34,482 nucleotides of DNA from Cellvibrionales bacterium UBA7375 (lineage in GTDB: Bacteria; Pseudomonadota; Gammaproteobacteria; Pseudomonadales; Porticoccaceae), in assembly GCA_002469845.1 (NCBI GenBank), contig DKNZ01000084.1:11708-46189 (forward strand). Reading direction: 5' to 3'. Under the pieces are notes generated by a model. The model did not search any database. It had not been told where the DNA came from and saw nothing but the letters and a program-made list of their open reading frames with translations. The position numbers and the translations under genes are program-made. Below, piece after piece: positions 1 to 6,771 of the stretch (its first letter is position 1; each line of letters begins with the position of its first letter).

Positions 1-294
1 ACGATTACAGATCGTCAGGGTAATACATTGTCTTGGGCCACCTCTGGTGGATCAGGCTTCCGTGGCTCTCGTAAGAGCACACCTTTCGCAGCTCAGGTTG
101 CATCTGAGCGTGCTGGTGAGGCTGCTAAAGAATATGGATTGAAGAATCTTGAAGTTCGTGTCAAAGGGCCAGGTCCCGGTCGCGAATCCGCTGTCAGAGC
201 TCTTAATAGTTCTGGATTTAAAGTTCAAAGCATAACTGATGTGACGCCGATTCCCCACAATGGTTGTCGTCCGCCTAAAAAGCGTCGTGTGTAA
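1..294 (+). CDS. rpsK: 30S ribosomal protein S11 (3' part, start outside window)
   Basis: The reading frame is open from base 1 to the TAA at 292-294, giving the last 97 residues of S11, a platform protein of the small ribosomal subunit that contacts 16S rRNA and helps shape the mRNA exit/E-site region. The segments SGGSGFRGSRKSTPFAAQVA and NLEVRVKGPGPGRES and the terminal HNGCRPPKKRRV are hallmark S11 sequence. The first in-frame ATG/TTG codons inside the window are internal; the true start lies upstream. It is followed 12 bases later by rpsD, as in the standard rpsM-rpsK-rpsD-rpoA-rplQ alpha operon. Identification is essentially certain. Confidence 0.98.
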   Translation, partial: TITDRQGNTLSWATSGGSGFRGSRKSTPFAAQVASERAGEAAKEYGLKNLEVRVKGPGPGRESAVRALNSSGFKVQSITDVTPIPHNGCRPPKKRRV

Positions 295-306
295 AAGGAA
301 TAAATA

Positions 307-927
307 ATGGCTAGATATTTAGGACCAACTTGTAAACTATCGCGTCGTGAAGGAACTGACTTGTTCCTTAAGAGTGGTGTTCGTCCACTTGAGTCCAAGT
401 GTCGCTCTGAGAGTGCACCGGGACAACACGGTCAACGTCGTGGCAGATTGTCTGATTACGGCGTTCAGTTACGCGAAAAACAAAAAGTACGTCGTATTTA
501 TGGTGTTTTAGAGAAACAATTCCGTAATTACTATAAAGCAGCGGCTAAAATAAAAGGTAATACAGGTGAAAACCTGCTTACACTTTTAGAAACCCGCTTA
601 GATAACGTTGTTTATCGTATGGGTTTTGGTGCTACTCGAGCTGAGTCACGCCAGTTAGTTGCCCATAACGCAATACTAGTAAATGGCCAAAAGGTAAACA
701 TTCCCTCCTATACTATTCAGGCAGGTGATATTGTGAGCCTTCGTGAAAAATCCAAAAAGCAGTTGCGCGTTCAAACTGCTCTACAACTTGCTTCTCAGCG
801 TGGTGATGTTGAGTGGGTTGCGGTTGATGGTAGTAAAATGGAAGGTACTTTCTCAAGAAATCCTGACCGTGCTGATTTGCCGGCAGAAATTAATGAGAAC
901 TTAATCGTCGAATTATATTCTAAGTAA
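307..927 (+). CDS. rpsD: 30S ribosomal protein S4
   Basis: This 206-residue protein is the usual length for S4, a primary 16S rRNA binder that nucleates assembly of the 30S body. The N-terminal region (MARYLGPTCKLSRREGTDLF) and the central S4 RNA-binding domain at about residues 97-160 (RLDNVVYRMGFGATRAESRQ, then VNGQKVNIPS) are typical. A Shine-Dalgarno AAGGAA lies at 295-300, six bases before ATG. In enterobacteria S4 is the translational repressor of the alpha operon, acting on the leader of the first gene, which lies outside this window, so that regulation cannot be assessed here. Confidence 0.98.
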   Translation: MARYLGPTCKLSRREGTDLFLKSGVRPLESKCRSESAPGQHGQRRGRLSDYGVQLREKQKVRRIYGVLEKQFRNYYKAAAKIKGNTGENLLTLLETRLDNVVYRMGFGATRAESRQLVAHNAILVNGQKVNIPSYTIQAGDIVSLREKSKKQLRVQTALQLASQRGDVEWVAVDGSKMEGTFSRNPDRADLPAEINENLIVELYSK

Positions 928-955
928 TCGCTTAATAGCTCTTACAGGAAAAAAT

Positions 956-1951
956 ATGCAAAACTCTGTTAACGAATTTTTAACGCCAAGAAATATTGAT
1001 GTAACTTCTTATGATGCCAATCATGCCAAAGTGGTTTTAGAGCCGCTCGAGCGTGGTTTTGGGCATACTTTGGGTAATGCACTACGTCGTATTCTTCTCT
1101 CCTCTATGTCCGGCTGTGCTATCACAGAAGTTGAGATTGAGGGTGTTGAGCATGAGTACTCAGCGATTGAGGGTGTTCAAGAAGATGTAATGGAAATACT
1201 TCTCAATCTCAAATCGGTGGCTGTTGTTATGGAAGGCCGCGATGATACGATTGTAAACTTAAGTGTTAAGGGCCCAGGTCCTGTCACTGCTGGTGATATT
1301 GAGGGTGATGGCCATGTTGAGGTTATTAATCCGGATCATGTGATTGCTAATATCACTGGAAAAACTAGCATTAATATGCAGCTTCGGATTGTTAGAGGAC
1401 GTGGTTATCAGCCATCTGATGCCCGCGAATCTGATGAAGAAACTCGTACCATTGGTCGCCTGCAATTAGACGCAACCTACAGCCCAATTTTCAAAGTGTC
1501 ATATGACGTTGAGAATGCTCGAGTAGAAAATCGTACCGACTTGGATAAGCTTGTGCTTGAACTTGAAACCAATGGCACAATTGATCCTGAAGAGTCTATT
1601 CGTCGTGCGGCGACGATTCTTCAGCAACAGTTAGCTGTTTTTGTTGATCTTGAAAAAGAGACAGCTGCTGAGCCAGAGGAAAAAGAAGACGAGATTGATC
1701 CTATTCTACTGCGCCCTGTAGACGATCTAGAGCTTACTGTTAGATCGGCTAACTGCCTAAAGGCTGAAAGTATTTATTATATTGGTGATTTAATTCAGCG
1801 TACTGAAGTTGAGTTATTGAAAACCCCTAACTTGGGTAAAAAATCTCTGACTGAAATTAAGGATGTGTTGGCTTCTCGTGGATTATCATTGGGAATGCGC
1901 CTTGAAAATTGGCCGCCAGCCAGTATACAAACTGATCGTGAGTTGGCTTAA
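956..1951 (+). CDS. rpoA: DNA-directed RNA polymerase subunit alpha
   Basis: The 331-residue protein has the two-domain structure of RNA polymerase alpha. The N-terminal dimerisation and assembly domain (about 1-230) contains LEPLERGFGHTLGNALRRIL, which seeds the assembly of beta and beta'. An acidic linker follows (about 236-250, rich in Glu), and then the C-terminal domain (about 250-320, with SANCLKAESIYYIGDL and TPNLGKKSLTEIKDVL), which binds UP-element DNA and activators. The start ATG at 956 is preceded by an AGGAAAA ribosome site. It sits 28 bases after rpsD within the alpha operon. Nothing unusual is seen. Confidence 0.98.
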   Translation: MQNSVNEFLTPRNIDVTSYDANHAKVVLEPLERGFGHTLGNALRRILLSSMSGCAITEVEIEGVEHEYSAIEGVQEDVMEILLNLKSVAVVMEGRDDTIVNLSVKGPGPVTAGDIEGDGHVEVINPDHVIANITGKTSINMQLRIVRGRGYQPSDARESDEETRTIGRLQLDATYSPIFKVSYDVENARVENRTDLDKLVLELETNGTIDPEESIRRAATILQQQLAVFVDLEKETAAEPEEKEDEIDPILLRPVDDLELTVRSANCLKAESIYYIGDLIQRTEVELLKTPNLGKKSLTEIKDVLASRGLSLGMRLENWPPASIQTDRELA

Positions 1952-2005
1952 GCCTAACTTATTTAAAATCATTGCTGAGAAAGCAAAGAATTAAGGAATA
2001 AAATC

Positions 2006-2410
2006 ATGCGTCATCGCTACAGTGGTCGCAAACTAAATAAAACTAGTTCTCACAAAAGAGCTATGTTCCGCAATATGACAGCTTCTTTGGTTGAGCATGA
2101 ATTGATTAAAACTACCCTGCCAAAAGCTAAAGAACTTCGTCGTTTTGCTGAGCCACTTATAACCATAGCAAAAGATGATTCTGTTGCTAATCGTAGATTG
2201 GTATTTGATCGTCTTCGCAGCAAAGAAGCTGTGGGCAAACTATTCTCTGATCTCGGTCCAAGATATCAGGAGCGTCCTGGTGGCTATTTGCGTATTCTTA
2301 AATGCGGTATGCGTACTGGTGATAATGCACCAATGGCCTATGTTGAGTTAGTAGATCGAGAAATTGTTGAAGTTGAAGAAGAAGTTGAAGCTGTAGAAGC
2401 TGCTGAATAA
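2006..2410 (+). CDS. rplQ: 50S ribosomal protein L17
   Basis: L17 of the large subunit, located near the peptide exit tunnel. The start MRHRYSGRKLNKTSSHKRAM and the block KTTLPKAKELRRFAEPLITI are diagnostic. It is 134 residues long with a strongly acidic C-terminal tail of about 20 residues (Glu/Val repeats) beyond the conserved YVELVDRE; gammaproteobacterial L17 tails vary in length and are often acidic or Ala-rich. AAGGAAT precedes the ATG at suitable distance. It is the last gene of the alpha operon, followed by a strong terminator. Confidence 0.98.
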   Translation: MRHRYSGRKLNKTSSHKRAMFRNMTASLVEHELIKTTLPKAKELRRFAEPLITIAKDDSVANRRLVFDRLRSKEAVGKLFSDLGPRYQERPGGYLRILKCGMRTGDNAPMAYVELVDREIVEVEEEVEAVEAAE

Positions 2411-2425
2411 GTCTTTTATAGTGTT

Positions 2426-2454
2426 AAAAAACCGAGCTTTGGCTCGGTTTTTTT
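2426..2454. terminator. Bidirectional intrinsic terminator between rplQ and apaH
   Basis: A perfect 6-bp stem CCGAGC (2432-2437) / GCTCGG (2442-2447) with a TTTG tetraloop is flanked by A6 on the left and T7 on the right. Read on the plus strand it is a textbook intrinsic terminator ending the alpha operon; read on the minus strand the A tract becomes a U tract, so it can also end the lptD-to-apaH operon, whose last stop codon is 13 bases away. Confidence 0.9.
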
Positions 2455-2466
2455 GTTTTAAATTTT

Positions 2467-3267
2467 CTATTCTACCTGCGCTTGTTCAATTATCTTTCTA
2501 GTTTTTAATTCCATCATTCTCAATGGACCATCCCAAACATAGCCTGTATCCATAGCAAAGTAGTTAGGCCCACATGGAGTCCCTTTAAGGGCTGCCCAGT
2601 GACCGAAAATAATAGTTACACCCATCTGTGCTCGCGGATGCTCAAACCAAGGTCTAAAGGGTTTTGGTATAGATGTTTTGTCTTTTGTTTTTAACTCTAA
2701 TTGACCTTTGTCGCCACAAAAACGCATCCGCGTTAGGTAATTGGTGATTACTCGCAATCGCTCAGGCCCTTTTAAATCATCACACCATGTATCGGGACTG
2801 TTGCCATACATGTGCTCAAAAAATAACTTTCTTTTAGTTGACTGAATCGCTTCACTCACTTCAGCTGCTAGTTTATAAGCCTTTTCTGTAGGCCATATAT
2901 GGGGGATGCCAGCGTGAACGATATGATAGTTTTCGATTTCAAGAAGCAATGGCTGGGTGCGTAACCAGGATAAAATCTCCTCCCTATCAGGTGCGTTTAG
3001 TATTTCTTTTAAAGTATCTTTTTTATTTGGCTTTCTGATACCCTCTGCTACTGCTAGTAGATGCAGGTCATGATTACCTAAGACCATTTTAAATGCGTCC
3101 CCAAGCGCCATACAAAAGCGTAATGTTGCTAGGGAATCAGGACCTCGATTGATAAGATCACCTACAGAGATGAGCAAATCATGGTCTTTATTAAAATTAA
3201 CTTTTTCCAATAATGCCTTTAAAGGGACTAGACATCCTTGTATATCACCAACAGCATAAATAGCCAT
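2467..3267 (-). CDS. apaH: Symmetrical bis(5'-nucleosyl)-tetraphosphatase (Ap4A hydrolase)
   Basis: A calcineurin-like metallophosphatase that cleaves Ap4A into two ADP; ApaH enzymes are also known to remove Np4 caps from RNA. Metal-binding motifs are visible in order: GDIQG (D8), GDLINRG (D37, N40) and GNHD (N65-H66-D67). Further on, FGHWAALKG and DTGYVWDG are typical of the ApaH C-terminal half. The 266-residue length fits the family. ATG at 3267 follows the apaG stop by 4 bases, so the two are translated from one message. It is the last gene of the lptD operon, as in Escherichia coli and Pseudomonas relatives. Confidence 0.96.
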   Translation of the reverse strand: MAIYAVGDIQGCLVPLKALLEKVNFNKDHDLLISVGDLINRGPDSLATLRFCMALGDAFKMVLGNHDLHLLAVAEGIRKPNKKDTLKEILNAPDREEILSWLRTQPLLLEIENYHIVHAGIPHIWPTEKAYKLAAEVSEAIQSTKRKLFFEHMYGNSPDTWCDDLKGPERLRVITNYLTRMRFCGDKGQLELKTKDKTSIPKPFRPWFEHPRAQMGVTIIFGHWAALKGTPCGPNYFAMDTGYVWDGPLRMMELKTRKIIEQAQVE

Positions 3268-3271
3268 TGGG

Positions 3272-3667
3272 TTAGTTAACCTGATTGGGTGGAGCTAGCA
3301 AGAAAGGAGCGATAGGTACTTCAAGCGGGTTATTAAATTCATCAACCATATGATAAGAGCCCTGCATGGTCCCTACAGGGGTGTTTAGCACAGTTCCACT
3401 ACTGTATTTATATTGAGTATTTGTTGGTATTAGTGGCTGCTCTCCAATCACTCCAGCACCCTTAACTTCTTGTTGTTGTTCGTCTGCATCAATAATAATC
3501 CAATGTCTGTGAAGTAAAACCACTCCAAAATCGGAGTTATTACTGATGGTTATATGGTACGCAAAAGCGAATTGGTTTTGATCTGGAATAGACTGATTAG
3601 CTATATATTGGGTTTCAACAGTCACATTGATATCGGACGGATTGACCATGGTTTCTAAATTACTCAT
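3272..3667 (-). CDS. apaG: ApaG domain protein
   Basis: A small (131 aa) single-domain protein of the ApaG/DUF525 family, an immunoglobulin-like beta-sandwich of unsettled biochemical role; the domain also occurs in eukaryotic polymerase delta-interacting proteins and F-box proteins. The conserved core is visible as FAYHITISNNSDFGVVLL, HRHWIIIDADEQQQEVKGAG and GTMQGSYHMVDE. The first ATG overlaps the end of rsmA by 8 bases; a second in-frame ATG (residue 7) would remove the overlap and better match the usual N-terminus, so the start is uncertain by six codons. Position between rsmA and apaH is the conserved arrangement. Confidence 0.95.
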   Translation of the reverse strand: MSNLETMVNPSDINVTVETQYIANQSIPDQNQFAFAYHITISNNSDFGVVLLHRHWIIIDADEQQQEVKGAGVIGEQPLIPTNTQYKYSSGTVLNTPVGTMQGSYHMVDEFNNPLEVPIAPFLLAPPNQVN

Positions 3668-4463
3668 CTGATTGGACCATATTGTTATTAATACAATTAC
3701 TTAAAGTGACGAATTCTTCTACAGAGAGCTGTTCTGGTCGCTTTGTTAGATCAACCATCATTGGGTTTGGTGAAAGAAATTCAGTAAAGGTATTCAAACA
3801 ATTTTTTAATGTTTTTCGCCGCTGCTGAAAACATTGACTGACGATTTTGCTGAGCAATTTGATATTGTCGGCTTTGTGAGGCAACTCTGAATAGGGCGTT
3901 AATCGTACAACAGCCGACTGAACTTTTGGTGCAGGATCAAATGACGTAGGCGGCACAGGAATAACTGGCATTACTCGACAGTGGTATTGAATCATTATTG
4001 ATAACCTGCCATAGCTTTTTGATCCCGGTGAAGCACTTAAGCGATCAACCACTTCTCGCTGCAGCATAAAATGCATATCTTTAATTATTTCTCGTGATTC
4101 CAACAAATGAAATAATAAAGGGGTAGATATGTTGTATGGTAGATTTCCAACCAGACGAAGCTTGTCACCTTGATAAAATTGACCAAAATCAGTTTTTAAG
4201 GCATCGCTATTAATAATAGTGGCTAGGGGATAATCTAAAAGCTTATGGTTTAAAAATTCAATTAAATCGCGATCTAGCTCAACTAGCGTGATACTGGGAC
4301 ATTGTTTGATTAAATGTTCCGTAATAGCAGCCATTCCGGGGCCGATTTCAATTAGATTATCATTAGCTTTAGGATTGACGGCCGCCACTATTTGACCGAT
4401 GACTTGTTGATCGATAAGAAAATTCTGCCCAAATCGCTTTCTGGCTTTATGTTGACTATTCAA
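3660..4463 (-). CDS. rsmA: 16S rRNA (adenine1518-N6/adenine1519-N6)-dimethyltransferase
   Basis: Also known as KsgA. It dimethylates the two adjacent adenines in the 3'-terminal hairpin of 16S rRNA using S-adenosylmethionine and acts as a late 30S checkpoint. The N-terminal ARKRFGQNFLID, the SAM-binding EIGPGMAAITEHL (residues 39-51) and the catalytic NLPYNIS motif (107-113) are all present. Length 267 fits. The start codon is TTG at 4463-4461, overlapping the TGA of pdxA as TTGA. No ATG is available upstream of the conserved N-terminus, so the start probably depends on coupling to pdxA translation. Confidence 0.96.
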   Translation of the reverse strand: MNSQHKARKRFGQNFLIDQQVIGQIVAAVNPKANDNLIEIGPGMAAITEHLIKQCPSITLVELDRDLIEFLNHKLLDYPLATIINSDALKTDFGQFYQGDKLRLVGNLPYNISTPLLFHLLESREIIKDMHFMLQREVVDRLSASPGSKSYGRLSIMIQYHCRVMPVIPVPPTSFDPAPKVQSAVVRLTPYSELPHKADNIKLLSKIVSQCFQQRRKTLKNCLNTFTEFLSPNPMMVDLTKRPEQLSVEEFVTLSNCINNNMVQSDE

Positions 4464-5455
4464 TCAATACTTTCCACTTGCAAAGATGCCATTTGAGTAG
4501 CCATAGAAATAGCAACCTCAAAACTTCCACAATCTGCAATACCTTTACCGGCTAAATCCAATGCAGTTCCATGATCCACAGATGTTCTGATAATGGGTAA
4601 GCCAAGGGTTATATTTGCCGCGCGCCCAAAACCACTGTGCTTAAGAACTGGCAGGCCTTGGTCGTGATACATTGCTAATATCGCATCAGCTGACTTGAGA
4701 TGTTTTTCAGTAAACAGTGTGTCGGCTGGCAACGGGCCAATTAAGTCTAACCCCTGTGTTTTAAAGTAATTTATTGCTGGCGAAATTATTTCCATTTCTT
4801 CACTTCCTAGGTGCCCACCTTCGCCCGCATGAGGGTTGAGTCCACAAACCAAGATCTTCGGGTGCTCAAGGGCGAATTTAGTTTTTAAGTCATGACTTAG
4901 TATTTTGATGACTTTATGTAATAGGTCTGTAGAAATAGCATCTGAGACTTTTCGCAGTGGTAAGTGCGTGGTGGCTAGGGCAACTCGCATTTTTTCCGTT
5001 GCTAGCATCATGACTACAGTGTCTGTGCTGGTTTTTTGTGCGAGATACTCAGTATGACCTGAGAAGGCAATACCAGCGTCATTGATAATTGATTTTTGAA
5101 CAGGCCCAGTAATCAATCCAGCGCATTGTGTATCCTTACATACATCAATAGCCGCGTCTAAACAGGAAAGCACATAATTGGCGTTATCGATATCTAAAAC
5201 CCCTGGAAAGCTAGGTTTACTGAGTGTAATAGGCTTTATGTAGAGCTCTCCGGGTAGTAATGGTGTTGCAGATCGATGTGGATCGAATATTTTTAGCTTT
5301 AGAGGAAGCTTTAGTAAATTGGCGCGTTGCTGAAGAAGATCTGGATCGGCAAAAGCCACTAACTCATGGTCGCAACCCTGCTGGACGGCTTGAATTAAAA
5401 GCTCGGGTCCGATGCCTGCTGGCTCCCCTGGCGTAACCGCCAATCGTAGGCTCAT
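4460..5455 (-). CDS. pdxA: 4-hydroxythreonine-4-phosphate dehydrogenase
   Basis: NAD-dependent oxidation of 4-phosphooxy-threonine in DXP-dependent pyridoxal phosphate synthesis, upstream of PdxJ. The 331-residue protein opens with TPGEPAGIGPELL and carries the three histidines expected to bind the catalytic divalent metal at 164 (TTHLPL), 209 (GLNPHAGEGGHLG) and 264 (MYHDQGLPV). The FSGHTEYLA substrate motif is at about 131-139. ATG at 5455 lies 5 bases after the surA stop. The surA-pdxA-rsmA order is conserved across gammaproteobacteria and no functional departure is visible. Confidence 0.97.
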   Translation of the reverse strand: MSLRLAVTPGEPAGIGPELLIQAVQQGCDHELVAFADPDLLQQRANLLKLPLKLKIFDPHRSATPLLPGELYIKPITLSKPSFPGVLDIDNANYVLSCLDAAIDVCKDTQCAGLITGPVQKSIINDAGIAFSGHTEYLAQKTSTDTVVMMLATEKMRVALATTHLPLRKVSDAISTDLLHKVIKILSHDLKTKFALEHPKILVCGLNPHAGEGGHLGSEEMEIISPAINYFKTQGLDLIGPLPADTLFTEKHLKSADAILAMYHDQGLPVLKHSGFGRAANITLGLPIIRTSVDHGTALDLAGKGIADCGSFEVAISMATQMASLQVESID

Positions 5456-5460
5456 TTTAG

Positions 5461-6771
5461 TTATATCTCTTTAATTTCAACATAAGCTTCATCGCGAATT
5501 CTTTGCAGCCATACTTGTAGTTCTTCTGAGTACTTGCGTTGCCTTAGAAGGTTGTCAGCTCTATTTCGTAATATATCGTCACTAAAATCCTGCATACGAC
5601 GTTCGGTTACTTGCAAGATATGCCAACCAAATTGAGACTCAAAAGGCGCACTGACTTCGTTTAGGGTAATACTATCCATAGTGGCTTCAAACTTCGGCAC
5701 AAACATACCGGGTGATGACCAGCCAAGTTCACCACCTTTTAACGCTGAGCCAGGGTCTTCAGAATGCTGTTTCGCCAGTGCAAAAAAATCGCCACCTGCT
5801 TGAACTTTTGATCGTATGTCATCAAGTAATGCGATGGTTTCTTTCTTGTCGCGAATTTGGTTGGGTTTTAAAAGAATATGGCGCGAAAAATGTTGTTCAA
5901 TAAGTTGCTCTTCTCCACCTCTTCGATTATATAATTTAAGTAGATGAAAGCCAGCCCCACTTCTAACTGGCTTTGAAATATCACCAGATTCAAGACCTTC
6001 GATAGCTGCCGTAAAGAGACTCGGCAGTTGAGCTTGCTTTCGCCAGCCTAGATCACCACCATCAAGAGCGCTCTGGTCATCGCTATGTGTAATTGCTAAT
6101 TGTTTAAAGTCAGCACCTTGATTAATTTGCTCAATAATGGAATCTAGTTTTTCTTGGGCTTCATTTATTTCGTTAGCTTTTGAAGCTGATGAGACAGAAA
6201 TAAGAATTTGACCTAACTCAATATCTGGAGAAGTCATTAATTTTCCTTCTTCAGAATTAAGGTAGTTGTTAATTTCTTGATCACTGATACGAATACCCCG
6301 CATTACACTACCTTGCTGCACTTGCGACATTATCATTTCATTGGCTATTTGCTGGCGAAGGGCGTCTATACTTTCACCACTAGCATGAAAATTGGCTAAA
6401 AAATCTTGTGGGCTGAGGTTATTACTGGCTGCTAAACGAGTAATTGCTTGATCTATTTCATGATCAGGGATTCGAACGCCAGCTTTAAAGCCTATATTTA
6501 GTTGGAGTCGCTCAGTGATTAAGCGCTCAAGTACTTGGGTTTTTACTATTTCTTGTGCTGGAGGCTGTGTTCCAGATTCTTGAATATTACGGTAAATCGA
6601 TTCAGTGCGCTCATTGAGTTCACTGAGCATTACTACATCGTCATTCACAATGGCAGCGACTCGGTCTAGAAGTGCTACTTTGGCAATAGCAGAAGTTGAT
6701 GCTAAACCACAAAGAATTAGACAAAGAGAAATAGAGTTATGTAATGGTTTAAAATTGTTCCAAAGGCTCAT
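5461..6771 (-). CDS. surA: Periplasmic chaperone / peptidyl-prolyl isomerase SurA
   Basis: A periplasmic chaperone for outer-membrane beta-barrel proteins, including LptD. It has a signal peptide (residues 1-30, cleavage after AIA), the SurA N-terminal chaperone domain (about 31-180), and two parvulin-type domains at about 184-282 and 294-391 (DGGDLGWRK and KGGELGWSSPGMFVP are the paired signatures), then the C-terminal helix. I chose ATG at 6771, which has AAGGAA nine bases upstream; an in-frame TTG two codons earlier (6777) is poorly placed relative to that site. The start lies inside the 3' end of lptD, a 23-base overlap in another frame. Length 436, as expected. Confidence 0.96.
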   Translation of the reverse strand: MSLWNNFKPLHNSISLCLILCGLASTSAIAKVALLDRVAAIVNDDVVMLSELNERTESIYRNIQESGTQPPAQEIVKTQVLERLITERLQLNIGFKAGVRIPDHEIDQAITRLAASNNLSPQDFLANFHASGESIDALRQQIANEMIMSQVQQGSVMRGIRISDQEINNYLNSEEGKLMTSPDIELGQILISVSSASKANEINEAQEKLDSIIEQINQGADFKQLAITHSDDQSALDGGDLGWRKQAQLPSLFTAAIEGLESGDISKPVRSGAGFHLLKLYNRRGGEEQLIEQHFSRHILLKPNQIRDKKETIALLDDIRSKVQAGGDFFALAKQHSEDPGSALKGGELGWSSPGMFVPKFEATMDSITLNEVSAPFESQFGWHILQVTERRMQDFSDDILRNRADNLLRQRKYSEELQVWLQRIRDEAYVEIKEI

